DNA of 64,000 bases. Origin: Adineta vaga (lineage: Eukaryota; Rotifera). The translations under genes and the position numbers were made by a program. Location of the stretch: the NCBI GenBank assembly GCA_021613535.1, contig CP075492.1:17360001-17424000 (forward strand), read 5' to 3'. Positions 10,494-22,254 of this stretch are shown here, in pieces. The notes below the pieces were generated by a model that saw nothing but the letters and a program-made list of their open reading frames with translations, did not search any database and was not told the origin of the DNA. The stretch's first letter is position 1, and each line of letters begins with the position of its first letter.

Positions 10494-11459
10494 ATGCTTC
10501 TCTTCATTCTTCTTATACTCGCATGGTAAAAATTCTTTGAAAAAAAGAATAAAATAATTCATTAAAACTTTTCTTTTTCTTCTAGCTCAAATTTTCACTA
10601 CGTAACAAGCGACATCACTCAGTTGTTTATTGATATTGATCCTCTCTTAGATGAACTCGACGATGTCATTGCTTCTAACTCTACTCCATCATCAGACTTA
10701 CTTGAACTCTGTACTAAAGCACTTCTCGTAGGATCTCTCATTTTATCAGATATCTTTAAAACTGTAATTAGCAATAATCAACATGTTATGTATACGACAC
10801 GACTCACACTATATCGTTTGGAAACAGAAGAAATCGTCCAAAAATTAAAACAACTACCAATAAAACCTCAGAATAGTGAACAAGGTTTTATCCGTGATAT
10901 GTTTCAAGTCACATCTGAGGAACGGAATGCTAAATATTTGATTGTCGCAAGGGAATATTATTCTGAAGTTCAATTTTATAAAGATTCAAATGACATTATG
11001 AAACTATGTGAATGGAAAGTTTACAAACTAGAATCGTCACTACATGATCTAAATATTGAAAATTTAGGAAAACTAAAAATCATTTCATACTACAATTTAG
11101 AAAAAAGTCAACGCAAAGATGGTACGCCGACGTATGTATTTGGTAGAACAGATATGGAGGATGGTACACATGTTTCACTTGTTATCTATGGAACAAAGCC
11201 TGGTCCAGAAATAGATGGATATTATCAAATGAAATTACTTGTCATTAAAGATCTACAATTATTGAAAGGATTGCCAGTTGTAGCGAAAACAATACGTAAT
11301 CCAGAAAATGGAATTAATACCGTTATTGTTCCCGGTTTCACTCGACAAATTCAAGATCATCTCGGAATTGAAGTTGATAATGACATCTTATATGATGATG
11401 ATATAGTGATGAAGTATGACACAGAAACAAAAGAAACAATAGAAAACTCAGATTTGTAA
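10494..11459 (+). CDS. Secreted orphan protein, two exons
   Basis: Exon 1 (10494-10525) encodes a short hydrophobic leader, MLLFILLILA. It is followed by a 60-bp GT-AG intron (10526-10585) and exon 2 (10586-11459), joined in phase 2 to give about 301 residues. The long open frame lacks an ATG until this small exon is added, which is the reason for the chosen start. The protein is mixed alpha/beta with an acidic C-terminal tail (DNDILYDDDIV). I recognise no domain. A beta-rich central part around DGYYQMKLLVIKDLQLLKG faintly recalls an OB-fold, but that is a guess. The leader suggests a secreted or ER-lumenal protein. Confidence 0.7.
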
Positions 11460-12272
11460 GACAAAAATATTTTTACTTCTAAAAAGCATTTCGAAAAATG
11501 CAAAATTTTTTTTATTATAATTGTAATACTTACAATAAACTTTTAAAGAAGTCAATTCCTATTGCTATTCGTTTACATCAATATTACATATGTGTATGTA
11601 CGGATGAATACTCACTACGATAGATCTTTGGAGGAATCAAATAGAAAATCAAGCAGCCGTTTGGTAGTACCATTTGTTTTATGATTTCTGTCAAATATTC
11701 ATGAGAAAATGAATGCATAATTTACGCAGATTATACCAAAAACAATGGCACGCAGTTATGTCATTTCCTGACAATAGGAAGCTTTAGTAGATGTTCTTTC
11801 TTATATAATGATAGAGGAAAAACTAAAATATACAACAAGATATAATCCTAACGTTAACGTTCATTTTTGACGAAAAGTTTTCGATGCAAAGAAACAAACA
11901 TAAAAAGACATTCAATTTGTACTTGTACTGAATAATACAATAACATTTGCAGCCAGATTTTCTAACGTTATTTTCCTAATAAGTTTATACCACTAAAACT
12001 GACTACTTAAAGTCACAGTATGTCATAAAAATATTTTCTTATCGATCAAAACTAAATCTACCATGATCCAACAACATAGGAAGTAGGAAAAAACTATGTT
12101 GTAAACAATAAGGATCTATTGATTCACAACGTATAATAAACGTCTTCTTCTGTCTCTTCAAGTATTTCATAAATCTTATTTACATTTATGAGATCATCAT
12201 AAACGATTTTATCGTTGGTTATTCATCATTTCTTTACAGTGTGGAAACGTGTGATTTTTAAATAAAAAAAGA
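11460..12272. other. No recognised gene
   Basis: AT-rich sequence downstream of the orphan gene. Nothing supported was found. Confidence 0.4.
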
Positions 12273-12317
12273 GCGTGTGAGTGCGGTCTTCTGTATTCAC
12301 CTACACCCACACCCTCT
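12273..12317. repeat. TGTGGG-type inverted repeat, diverged
   Basis: Arms gcgtgtgagtgcggt and cacctacacccacaccctc, spacer cttctgtatt. Confidence 0.65.
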
Positions 12318-13052
12318 CTATAAATATAACGATCTACGTTCATTGTCCGTATATCCAGCTATATCTGTACATAAATGCATACATATATACTTTTGGTGTT
12401 TTTCAAACGCACCTACAGGAAAGAAAAAGTGAGCAAGAGGACAAACATAATTAATACCAACTTCAAAGACAACATAGAAATCTTACCAAAAAACTTCGTA
12501 TTTATTTCAGAATATTTTTGTGATCAAACTATTTTCCACATGGTTCCTCAACATCGAACTTTTTCACTATATTCCTTAAGGATTTTAACCATCCAACACA
12601 GCCCCATAAACAATCAGTCCATTAAATATTCTATTTTCAAAGGTTTCTCTTGTATAAAAACTTGCTGCCAGAAGAATAGACAGATGGTAACTATGCCCCT
12701 TTGTAGCGCGTGAAAAACTGCATCAAACCATGTAGATCAATAGTGCCATTGTAAAGAACTTTTTGTTCGCCTTTGGAGTGGCAATATCTCTATTGGAGAA
12801 CGAAATACTAGTGGCAGTACCATTTTGTCTCAGAGATTTGAGTTTTATTTCTCTTTCAAATGATACTATTTGCAAGCTTATAAAAGCATTTTTTCATTAC
12901 ATTCTGGTCAAAATTTGGCGTAGTTCTTCTATGGAAATTAAGTAAAACTACACTACGAAATTATCCAATGGAGACTACTGATTGATCTTCCAAATGGATT
13001 GAAAATGTAATCGTTTCATACATATTTTTGGTTAATTGAAGAACGAGCCGAT
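12318..13052. other. No recognised gene
   Basis: Open frames at 12375-12713 and 12763-12945 (+) show no family similarity that I can see. The latter part may be sequence captured with the exonuclease fragment. Confidence 0.35.
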
Positions 13053-13623
13053 TTGCGTTCTTATAGACGCCCCAGTCATTTTCCCTTAGATATAATATCT
13101 TATATATCTCGACGTATGAATGAAGATGTAGATTGGAAGTCACTTATTGTAATATTATCAGATGCCACTGTACCTGGCGAAGGTGAACATAAAATTATGG
13201 ATTTTATACGTACAGAAGAATTTTCAAATTCCAAAACAAATCATGTTTTATTTAGTGCTGATTCCGATGTGGTATTACTTAGTTTAACTAGGCATTCAGA
13301 TAATATTCGAATAATGCGTCGAAAAACAGACACAATAACAGAATCATATACATTTAGAGATTTAAAATTATTACGTGAAGAAATCAAGAATGAGTTCAAA
13401 GGCGATTTGGAACGAATAATTGATGATTGGATATTCATGTGTCTTTTAGCTGGAAATGATTTTCTTCCAAATATACCATCTATTGAATTTAGTCAAAAGG
13501 ATGTGAATGATATTCTTTTTAATACTTACAAAGAATATGTACGCAAGGAGAATGACTATTTAATTGAAAATATGACACCGAATTTAATGTATTTAAAGAT
13601 TCTTTTAAAACATATTGGTGACA
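13053..13623 (+). pseudogene. 5'-3' exoribonuclease (XRN family) fragment
   Basis: The open frame carries core XRN N-domain motifs in order: SDATVPGEGEHKIMDFIR (acidic metal ligands in GEGE), then SADSDVVLLSL (the DAD-like acidic pair) and AGNDFLPNIPSIEF (the GNDFLP motif). XRN proteins digest 5'-monophosphate RNA and are usually over 900 residues; only about 185 are here. There is no ATG in context, the conserved N-terminal quarter is missing, and on the right the frame runs straight into a TGTGGG hairpin whose translation is VWVWVW. The piece is still open, so the capture may be fairly recent. Divergent residues around the motifs suggest that the source was already a divergent paralogue. 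Confidence 0.8.
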
Positions 13624-13693
13624 GGGTGTGGGTGTGGGTGTGGGTATGGGTGGGGATACAGTAAGATGCAACCACACTCTCACCCACATCCTA
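13624..13693. repeat. TGTGGG inverted repeat with four perfect units
   Basis: The G-rich arm is gggtgtgggtgtgggtgtgg followed by gtatgggtgggg; the C-rich arm is accacactctcacccacat. This is the longest run of exact TGTGGG units in the window. Its G-strand fits the four-tract G-quadruplex pattern. It forms the right boundary of the exonuclease fragment. Confidence 0.9.
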
Positions 13694-13785
13694 GAAGGAA
13701 TTATCAAAGAAATGAACTTTCATAGTGTAGCATTTATTTTTCACAAGGAAAGTTTTCATAAAACATGGTTTTATGTTGGAAATCT

Positions 13786-16271
13786 TTAGTTATTTTTAAG
13801 TAATTCATCAATTGTTCTCAAGGTATCATCAGAGATTTTGTTATGTGCAAGTTTCAATGAAACAAGTTGCTAAACAAAAAATAAAGATAGAAATATGATG
13901 GATAACAGAAATGAAGGATTATACTGTATGGTTTCGTAAGACAGCAATGGAATGTTGTCCTTCAGATTCGGCAATATTGTTATAAGTAAGATCGAGTACT
14001 TTTAATGACTAAACAGACAAAAGCAGTACACACTTTTTCGAAATTAAAATAAACGAAAGGTCATATTACCGTATTGGATAATAGTATATCTGCTATCGCG
14101 TGTGCTCCTTCGTTTTCTATTTTAGTCTTCGCAATATTTAGTGCAGTAAGTGTCTACATCGAAGATGGAATTAAAAGTGAAGAGTTAACATGAAAACTAT
14201 ATCTACTGTCATATGTGGTAGTGCTTCAGCTAAGACTTTTGCTCCTTGAACACCAAGATTGTTTCCTCGAAGATCGAGGCTAGTAAGTGTCTATAAAAAA
14301 AGAATAAAACTTAGTAGGAAAGAGTTCGAAAAACACATAATACTAACACGATTGTGTATGAGTGCCGTAACGAGGTATTCTGTTGCTTTTGTTCCAAAGT
14401 AATTATCACGAAGATTCAATGTCAAAAGTGTCTAATTGTGTATATTTTTAGAATGATATATAAAAAAATTCCGAAGGAAATAAATTTTACAGTTTTTTTG
14501 ATAATATCATAGCTAGATATTGTACTTCACTGTCTTCAATTCCATTCGATTGAAGATCTAATGTAGTAACTGTCTAAATATACAAAATATATCACTATAA
14601 TACCAACAAAATGAAAATTGTGCAGAATATACTCGATTATCTTCTAATCCGTTCATTAGATATTGAAGTGCCTCATTTCTAATTCTATTTGATGGAAGAT
14701 AAAGTGTTTCAATTGTCTAGATGAAAATAAAAAGTCAAATATGAATATATGAAAAAGTACAACCAAACAAATCTACTGATTTATTTCTTAATAAACGAGC
14801 CACATATTGTGCTCCAAATATTCCAATTTGATTGTTGCCCAAATGAAGTGTAGTCAATTTCTATATATGAAATATATATATATAAATAACAAACTTAAAG
14901 AAGAAAATAGTAATGGTATTTACTGTGTACTTCTCTAATGCATCAGTTAATTGTTCTAAGCGTTCAACGTCAAGATTCGTTCCTTGAAGATCAAGTACTT
15001 TGAGCGTCTAAGTTTAGAAAAATCATTACAGAGGTTAAAGAAACAATAAAAAGTGAATTTACTGTATTATTTGATAATGCATCAGTTAAATCACATATAA
15101 CTTGCTCACCCATAGAAAGCCCGTGAAGATTCAATGTAGAAATATTCTACGTGAAAAAAGATAGGAAAGAATCGTTTTATATGAAATAAATTTATACTTC
15201 TTCAGTAATCAAGTTATCGTCAGTAGTTCTATATTCAATCAAACGGCAAACACTATTGATAGGCATAGCATCATATCTAATCGAAAGTTCATGATCATTC
15301 AGATAAATTGGTATTGTATAAATGGCAACATATGATGATTTGATAAGATGATCACAAGTGGTAAACCATTGTTTATTATAGAGCCAGAATGGTGTTCGAA
15401 ACGAAGCAATAATTGAATTAACAGTATGTACACGAGCATCTTTTCGAATACGATAAGTAAAACAAAATTCAAATTTTTTTAATTTCGATAAACGAATTTG
15501 TATCAGTTGTTCCCAAAATGAACCATCAAATACGGGACCATAGACTGATCTAAAGGATATCAATTTTAGATAGGTTAAAGATGGAACAGATATCAAAATC
15601 AATCGAATGTATTCAATTAAGAGTTGACAATCAAGTATAGTTAAAGATATTAATTGTTGATATTTTTCATCAGCTCGTGATGAATCGTTGACTTCATCAT
15701 TACTAGAAAGCTCGAAATAACCTATGACGAATGTTTTTAAATTTGGTAAACAGTGGAGAATATGACGATATTGAGAATAATTACAAGCAAGAAGTGTTAA
15801 ATGTTGTAATGTAGAATGTACTGATGAGAGTATGTTTTCGATCAAATTCTCGAGATTATTGAAATATAATTGAGTAGGAATATGTTGATTGCTGTCACAT
15901 AAAACAATGGTATGCCGTGCTTTGCTCCATCTATCGACTCGACCGAAAGTTAACGAGTTAAGTTTCGAGAATTGTTGTATATCAAAAATGGAAGAAAATA
16001 AACCAATTATATGTTCACGACTTGCATCCCTATCAGAGAAAACGATCGAACGAATATTTTCCAATGAAACTAAATGAGTCACCAATAAAATATCATTTTC
16101 AGACATTGAAGAAAAATCAAGTTGAAAATTCTTATAAGATCTAATTACATTATAGAATCTTTTACATACTGGACGTAGCGAACGAAGAATAGTAATCGTA
16201 TCCAATCGATCGAGAATACTACAAAGAATTTCAGTTGGAAAATTAATAACATCCATGATGTTACTCTGCAT
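13786..16271 (-). CDS. F-box protein with LRRs encoded one repeat per exon
   Basis: Exon 1 (15198-16271) starts with an F-box (residues about 8-48, FPTEILCSILDRLDTITILR) that would bind Skp1 in an SCF ubiquitin ligase, followed by degenerate LRR-like sequence. Its last codons run into a GTATAA donor. Ten further exons follow: 15063-15146, 14924-15007, 14777-14860, 14633-14716, 14491-14573, 14348-14431, 14207-14290, 14070-14153, 13925-14008 and 13786-13869. Nine are exactly 84 bp, in phase 0, and each encodes one 28-residue RNI-type LRR (for example TLLTLNLRDNYFGTKATEYL). The repeats would form the substrate-binding horseshoe. The exon at 14491-14573 is 83 bp next to a T7 run. As written it shifts the frame into a stop in the next exon, so either there is an indel error or the copy is truncated after six repeats. 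Confidence 0.8.
14491..14573 (-). other. 83-bp LRR exon: 1-bp frameshift
   Basis: Sibling exons are 84 bp. This one lacks one base near a T7 homopolymer (14494-14500), with normal splice signals on both sides. Read literally, the next exon becomes CTA CAC TTT TGA. Confidence 0.7.
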
Positions 16272-16495
16272 CGTATTTTAGGTGAATAAATGAAGTAACT
16301 TAAACTTTCAAAACATTAGTCAGAGATAAAGTCTGTGGGAAAAAATGAAAGAATAAAAACAACACATGGCATAAGTTGTAAAAACAAAAGAATGAAAAAA
16401 TATTAATAGAAATTTTTTCTTTTCTTTTACTCAAGTTCTCCCATGATGCTTTACTCGCATCATTCTACAGAGCGGCGAGAATAAAAATCTGACGT

Positions 16496-16544
16496 GGTGT
16501 GGGTGTGGGTGAATACAAGAGATCCTCACCAACACCCTCAAGAT
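16496..16544. repeat. TGTGGG inverted repeat
   Basis: Arms tggtgtgggtgtgggtg and ctcaccaacaccctcaagat, spacer aatacaagagatc. It lies between two F-box genes on the same strand. Confidence 0.85.
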
Positions 16545-16623
16545 GTTTTTATCAAGTTAAGCCTAGTTCAAACAAAAGAAAAAATGAAAGATTTTATTTA
16601 TGATTTGCATTCAATAAGAGAAA

Positions 16624-18850
16624 CCGATTATACAGTTATTGATTAAAACACAATTCAACATAATCATTTGATATATGTATATATTCCAAGCAACAATTTT
16701 TCTTTTGTATATCATTCATATTTTCCAATATTTCTCTGTTAAACGGAACATCTTTGCTAAAGTCGATAGACATAACTTTTAATTTTCTTATATTTTGACA
16801 GATCGTATGTATAACCATGAGTAGATCGACAGTCTTCAATTGAAAATTTCCTTTATATTGTTGTATACGAACAGCATATAATGAAGATGATGTACCAAGT
16901 TTAGTAATGAGTGTCAATGGTTCAATAGTAAGAATATTCTTAGTTTGACGAATAATTAATACCTCTAAAGACGAAAATTTATCGAGATCTAGTTGGGATA
17001 AAAGTTCATTATCAATATTTCATATTCGTAGATGTGGCATCCAATTAAGCCAAGTTTTAGTTGTATCAAAAAATTGATCACCTATAAATACATTTGAACA
17101 TCATAGACTGCATATTTTGTTCATCAAAAAGAAAAAAGTTTACTTGGCTGATTTTCATAACATCTTTGAATTTCTAATCTATCAAACTGTAGCAAAGTAT
17201 TATTATTCTGTGGTAATCGATAAACTCCATTTAGTTTTATCTTAATTGATTTCACTATACATAATACGTTTTTATTACACTATACATTATCGAATAGAAA
17301 GAAAAATACTCAACTTTATGAGAACCTAATGTTAACATATGAAGAAATTGTTCACAGAGTAATTCATTTTTATCTATAAGTAAAAGAATTCTTGGACTTC
17401 TGTGATATAACATTGGTATTAAACATTCTAAACGATCATTCATTTGATTGAATTTCGTATTTATCATATCGTTCATGACTATAAATGGGAGATCAAATAT
17501 ATAAGGTAATGTAAATATAACATAAACACAACTAAGATTATCATAATGACAACCAATACGCATGTTTAACCAGTATGCTATATAGAAAAAGGATTGAGAG
17601 TTTCAGTGGAAACGAAATGATTTTTTATAAGAGAGAAAGATGATACTCACTCGTCTGAAATGATCGAATAATATGATTCATTTGTTGATTACATAAACAA
17701 GTTGTTTCATTTAAGAATGAAAATTCTTTCATCATTGTTAGCGGAAGAATAATTTCTTTGAAAATACAATCGCCATCAATATATGTCAATGTATTTCGAA
17801 CATTTGGATGCTGATGAATAAGAGCCATATGAAGAGTAATCAGACTATTACGAAAAAGATGAGTAAACTTAACGATACTCGTGAAATCTTGCACAACCAT
17901 ATGTCTTAATCTAAATATATAAGATACACATTAGATGAGTTGTATATTTTGTTATACCTCAAAATCAGTTTAGTTAAATGAGGACATGGATTGAATGATA
18001 ATGGAAATAGATGTTGATCATTTGTTGTCACATCAATTCCGAGATGAATATCTACATTAGAATAGAATCATATGCAGAAATGAGCGTTATGAAATAAAAC
18101 TTACCAAGTATGGATAATTTTGGGAGAAACATAAGTAAATATTTCAACGAAGCAAAATCTCGAACATCAATTCGAAGATAAACAAGTGAATGTTGAGGTT
18201 GATACAATGATGAAATAGGTTCTTCAAGAAAAAAACCATCTTTTTCATTGGTATCATGAAGTATACAATTCTTCAATCGACTATCAATCGAATTATTTAG
18301 AAGATGTTCATAAGTACATTTCGATATTTTGTGTAATGAACATTTGATTAACACAAATTTTTCAAGAAACAGTATCGTTGACAAATAAGATGCGAGTTCA
18401 TTTGTATCCGATTCATGAATATTACGTAGAACGAGCGTTTTTAACTGTGGTAATACGTCAAGAAGTGATAAAGAAACTACAAAAATGGATTTCATTATAT
18501 ATTCTGTGAGTTGAAGATATGATACTTCACTGCACTGTCAAAACTCACTTAGACAACATCGTGAAAAAATACGTATTTGAGAATAAGAATCTCGGTGACC
18601 AAGCTTCAAAATATTGATATTGGAATCGAAATTGATCGATCATACAAGTGCAACACAATCGAAATGTCGATAAAGATGTAGTATGAAAATCAATTGATGT
18701 ATAACAATACTTTTCTAATAGATAAATATATCGACCACATTTCATTGAACCAAAACTTTTTATCGCTTCAGGATGAGTTAAATACTTCCAAATAATTAAA
18801 ACAATCTCGTTAGGTAGAGATGTAAAATGTGTTGTTATCGTATTTTTCAT
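16624..18850 (-). pseudogene. F-box/LRR gene, probably decayed in its 3' half
   Basis: The first exon (about 18549-18850) encodes an F-box, FTSLPNEIVLIIWKYLTHPE. Exons 18105 to about 18478, 17958-18051, 17651-17910 and 17310-17577 join in consistent phases (1, 2, 1) and encode irregular leucine-rich sequence such as LPQLKTLVLRNIHESD and FNPCPHLTKLILR. Two points argue for decay. The next junction (acceptor near 17255) does not keep the frame. Also, the last exon has an in-frame TGA at 17020-17022 in PHLRI-stop-NIDNE. I could not resolve the exon 1/exon 2 phase either. The overall design, an N-terminal F-box with a long LRR-like tail and 50-75 bp introns, matches the large bdelloid F-box family. 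Role if active: SCF substrate adaptor. Confidence 0.7.
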
Positions 18851-19387
18851 TGAAAGTTCATATCAAGTTGAAATATAATAAAATAACAAAAATTCATCTA
18901 CAATGATGATTAAAGTTTTATTCGTACAAAATACGTTTTCTTTTGTTATGATTATCAACAAAGTCTCTCCTTCTTCCCATATGAAACACATGTATATAGA
19001 TCGAAAATTGAACAATGAGAAGAGTGACCATTTACATTCAGGTCAAGAGATACATGGAAGGGAATAAGGCAATCGTTACAATGATGTCTATTGGAATCTA
19101 ATTTGATTATATTGAATATATCGACGAATTACGGTTTGATAATGAATACTAGTTTTTCGAAATTCTCTCATATATATATATATATATAGTTATGATGGCA
19201 TGATGAAGACAGCAAAATAAGATATAAGAATACGCGGAAATGAAAGTATAAATAAAATGATTGAAGCAACAAATAAATGTGTTCTAAATTTGTAATCTTG
19301 GCGAATAACAAACAATACACCATGTTCGTTGATTTACAGGATCATGAATCACTGTTCCAGTTATAATAATGATGATGAAAAAAATAA
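18851..19387. other. Intergenic, no recognised gene
   Basis: Contains an (at)n run near 19171-19188. Nothing else supported was found. Confidence 0.4.
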
Positions 19388-19432
19388 GGGTGTGGATGTG
19401 GGTTAAAGATCATACTCACACCCATACCCTCT
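19388..19432. repeat. TGTGGG inverted repeat
   Basis: Arms gggtgtggatgtgggt and actcacacccataccctc, spacer taaagatcat. Confidence 0.85.
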
Positions 19433-20178
19433 GAATTTTTCTGATTATTGATACAGCAAGATAGTCACCTCTCTCCCTGTCACATTTCATTGGTCAGTTA
19501 TTTTGACATATAAGAACTTGTGTTGAAAATGAGGCGTTAGCTGTCGAAACGTCGACTAATTTTGTCAATTTTTCTTTTCTGTAAATTAACATTATTTATT
19601 ATTTTTAATTAAAATTTAAAATTAAATATTAAATGAAAAAATTTAAAGGTGCTGTAATAATTATTAAATTTGTTGTCGATCCCATAAACATGAATTGAGA
19701 AAATGGGAATTTGTTTATCTGTCCAGCTCAGGTCAATCGATCCGATAGAATCGTGTAGGATTCCGTCACAAGGATGGTGATAAAAGTGCGGATAACTATG
19801 ATCGTTATGTAGATCGACACTTACATCCATACAGTCTCACCATCAAAAATAAATAAATAAATATTGCCGCATTCCCCAGGAAAAAAGAATAAAGCAAAAA
19901 CCGCTGCCATTCAATAGCCTTCGAAACCACGGTTTTTGAGAGTTGCGGTTTGAGACGGTTTCTGATAGCTTCATAATTGGTCTGATTTTTGCTTTATAAA
20001 AAACCCGCTGAAAATCACGATTTCACAATCCTCATCTGTCTGGGGTCACTCGAGACCACCCTGTCACCGTCTCTTGTCTACATTCTAAGAAAGATTGTCT
20101 TTTGAGGGGCTTTGTAGGAACTTTTCCAAGTCTCACTCCTCATTGACATACAATTGTAGTGTAAGAGAGATATGTGCT
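19433..20178. other. Non-coding, possible element remnants
   Basis: A palindrome gtcgaaacgtcgac lies at 19543-19556 in the context gcgttagctgtcgaaacg. Similar motifs follow the coding ends of some retroelements, but no reverse transcriptase is recognisable here. The 19870-20110 part is more GC-rich than its surroundings but carries no recognisable gene. Confidence 0.3.
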
Positions 20179-20232
20179 ATGTGGATGTGGGTGTGATTGA
20201 ATATTCCTCACTCATCCACACCCTCACCCTCA
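20179..20232. repeat. TGTGGG inverted repeat
   Basis: Arms atgtggatgtgggtgtg and catccacaccctcaccctca, spacer attgaatattcctcact. It lies about 210 bp past the nuclear receptor stop codon. Confidence 0.8.
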
Positions 20233-20442
20233 TTTTCAGATGATATATAATCCCAATGAAATGAGATAAGAACAACAGTATTGTATTTTGTTTTATTTAC
20301 CTGTATTATGATTAGTTTATTTCTTAGTTAAAACGATACAGTTTTGATCACGCCATTTTCAGCCGATCGATATGATTCAATATTCTAATTGAAACTTAAA
20401 CACAAAAAAAAGAATAAATATTGCAACTTAAAAGGAAATAGT

Positions 20443-22000
20443 CTAGTAAATATTTAAGACCGTTTGCATAAGTGGTTCAATTTTATCCACAAGATTTGAT
20501 GTGATAAATCGCGTACGAAAAACGTTTCGAGCTCTATACGACGCTTTTTGTATACGAAAGATAAGATTTAATAATTGACTAAAGTATTTATAAGCTTGAT
20601 GTTCATCTTTTTTATTAATTATATAATTCCAAAGAATTCTTGTATAATGATTTTGAGCTCGACTAACAGCTAATGCATCGTTTAGTGATGGTTGTGTTTC
20701 ATCCATTGATAATTGATCGGTGAAAAGAAGAATTACTAGGAGAAGTGATAATATTCCTGGATCGTGTTCAATGAATTCAAGAAGTGCAAGTTTTGTTTCA
20801 GCAAAACCACTTAACATATTACTCGAATCACCCCATAACTTACAAAATTGACGAAATCTTTCTTCTTCTTCTGCAATTGTACAATGATTATCTTGTGTTT
20901 TATGTCTGTAACATTTAAATATTACAGAAACAAATAAAAGATTAAATTTGATTAATGAAAGTCGATCATCATTATCAATGAGATTTTCAAATTCATCAAT
21001 TTGACGAAAGAAATCAATGAATGCTAAAGCAATCTGATTGGTATTCTCTGACCATGAAACAAGAGCTGAAGCTTGATCAGATGTATCGATAGTAAATTGA
21101 TATAGATTTAGATTTTGAAATGTTGATAAGAATGATGATCGAACACTTTCAATTGTAAACCAATCTTCAATCGATAATGTTCCAAAGAGAATATTTTCCA
21201 TTCCATTTAAATCTTCATTTTTTGTTTGATCTAAATCTAATAATAACTAAACAAAGAGAACATTTTTCTATAAAATTGATTCTATAAAAACTTACACGAT
21301 CGAAATCATCAAGTGATTCGACATTGGATACAATTGATGGTGTTAAAGATTGTTGTAATGTTGCATTTCGATTTTCTTCAAGACGTTTTTTACGTTGTTG
21401 TTTTTCTTCTTCACTCAAAATAAAATCTTTTCTCATTCCAACGGCAAAACAACGATCTAATCGACATCGAGCACATTTTCTATGTACATCATGAGCTACT
21501 GAACATTGACCTTGATTTGTACAGCATTTCAATTTCTCCTAGAAAATACTCAGACATAGAATGATATCAGTGAGACAAAAAAATTTACTCGAGATTGCTG
21601 AGCATTACGACGAAAAAACGCTTTACATGATGCACAAGACAGAGCATTATAATTAAATCCAACAGCACGATCACCACAAACAGCACAAACAAAATCTGCT
21701 GATTTCCTTGCAGATTTCATTTGTTTTGATCGAGTTTGATGAGGTGAAGTGAGTGCTCGTTTATATACTTGATCACTTTTCGGATTCTAGGGGAAAAAAA
21801 GATATTTAAATCATAAAATCTTTGTCAAGAAAAATACGCACAAGTGTAGAAAATTCAGCAAAAAAAGCTAAATCCATCATATCATTTCCATCTGGATGAT
21901 CTAACTCCACAATACGTGTATTTGGTTTTTTATGTAATGCTACTTGACGAATCAAATCTTCATCAGACGTAATAATAATCATTTTCGTTTGTGTAGCCAT
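20443..22000 (-). CDS. Nuclear hormone receptor, four exons
   Basis: Exons 21842-22000, 21589-21786, 21296-21538 and 20443-21246 join in phase 0 throughout, giving 467 residues. After a short N-terminal region, residues about 83-160 hold the two-zinc-finger DNA-binding domain: CAVCGDRAVGFNYNALSC and CKAFFRR in finger 1, then CCTNQGQC with CARCRLDRCFAVGM in finger 2. All eight zinc-binding Cys are present. The P-box reads CASCKA, unlike the CEGCKG type of many receptors, so the half-site preference may be unusual. A basic hinge (EEKQQRKKRLEENR) leads to a ligand-binding-domain-like helical region (about 200-467). The intron between the fingers sits right after NAQQSR. It acts in the nucleus as a ligand- or state-dependent transcription factor; the ligand is unknown. 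Confidence 0.9.
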
Positions 22001-22254
22001 ATTTTTCCTTTTCTATAAATGATTATAGAAGGATCTGAGTATTTTTAGAAGGTGAAAACAACTACGATAAGTAGAAATGAAAAAAGAAGTCGCCGTTTCA
22101 GCCGCGTGAGAAAGAAAAAAACACACTATGTTACTTTTTTTTTTCTTTTCTTCCTGCTTCTATGACACTTTTGTTAGTCTTTTCAAATGTGTCATCGTTG
22201 CGAGCATAGATGATGCAAGTCTATGCTATTTTTAAAGATTTTCTATTCTGCTTG

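Noticed and set aside
12375-12713. 112-codon plus-strand frame upstream of the XRN fragment
   Set aside because: No recognisable family, biased toward AT-rich codons by base composition, and no splice link to the XRN frame could be made.
19433-19640. Penelope-like or other retroelement end suggested by gtcgaaacgtcgac
   Set aside because: No reverse transcriptase or endonuclease frame is present within several kilobases. A 14-bp palindrome alone is not enough.
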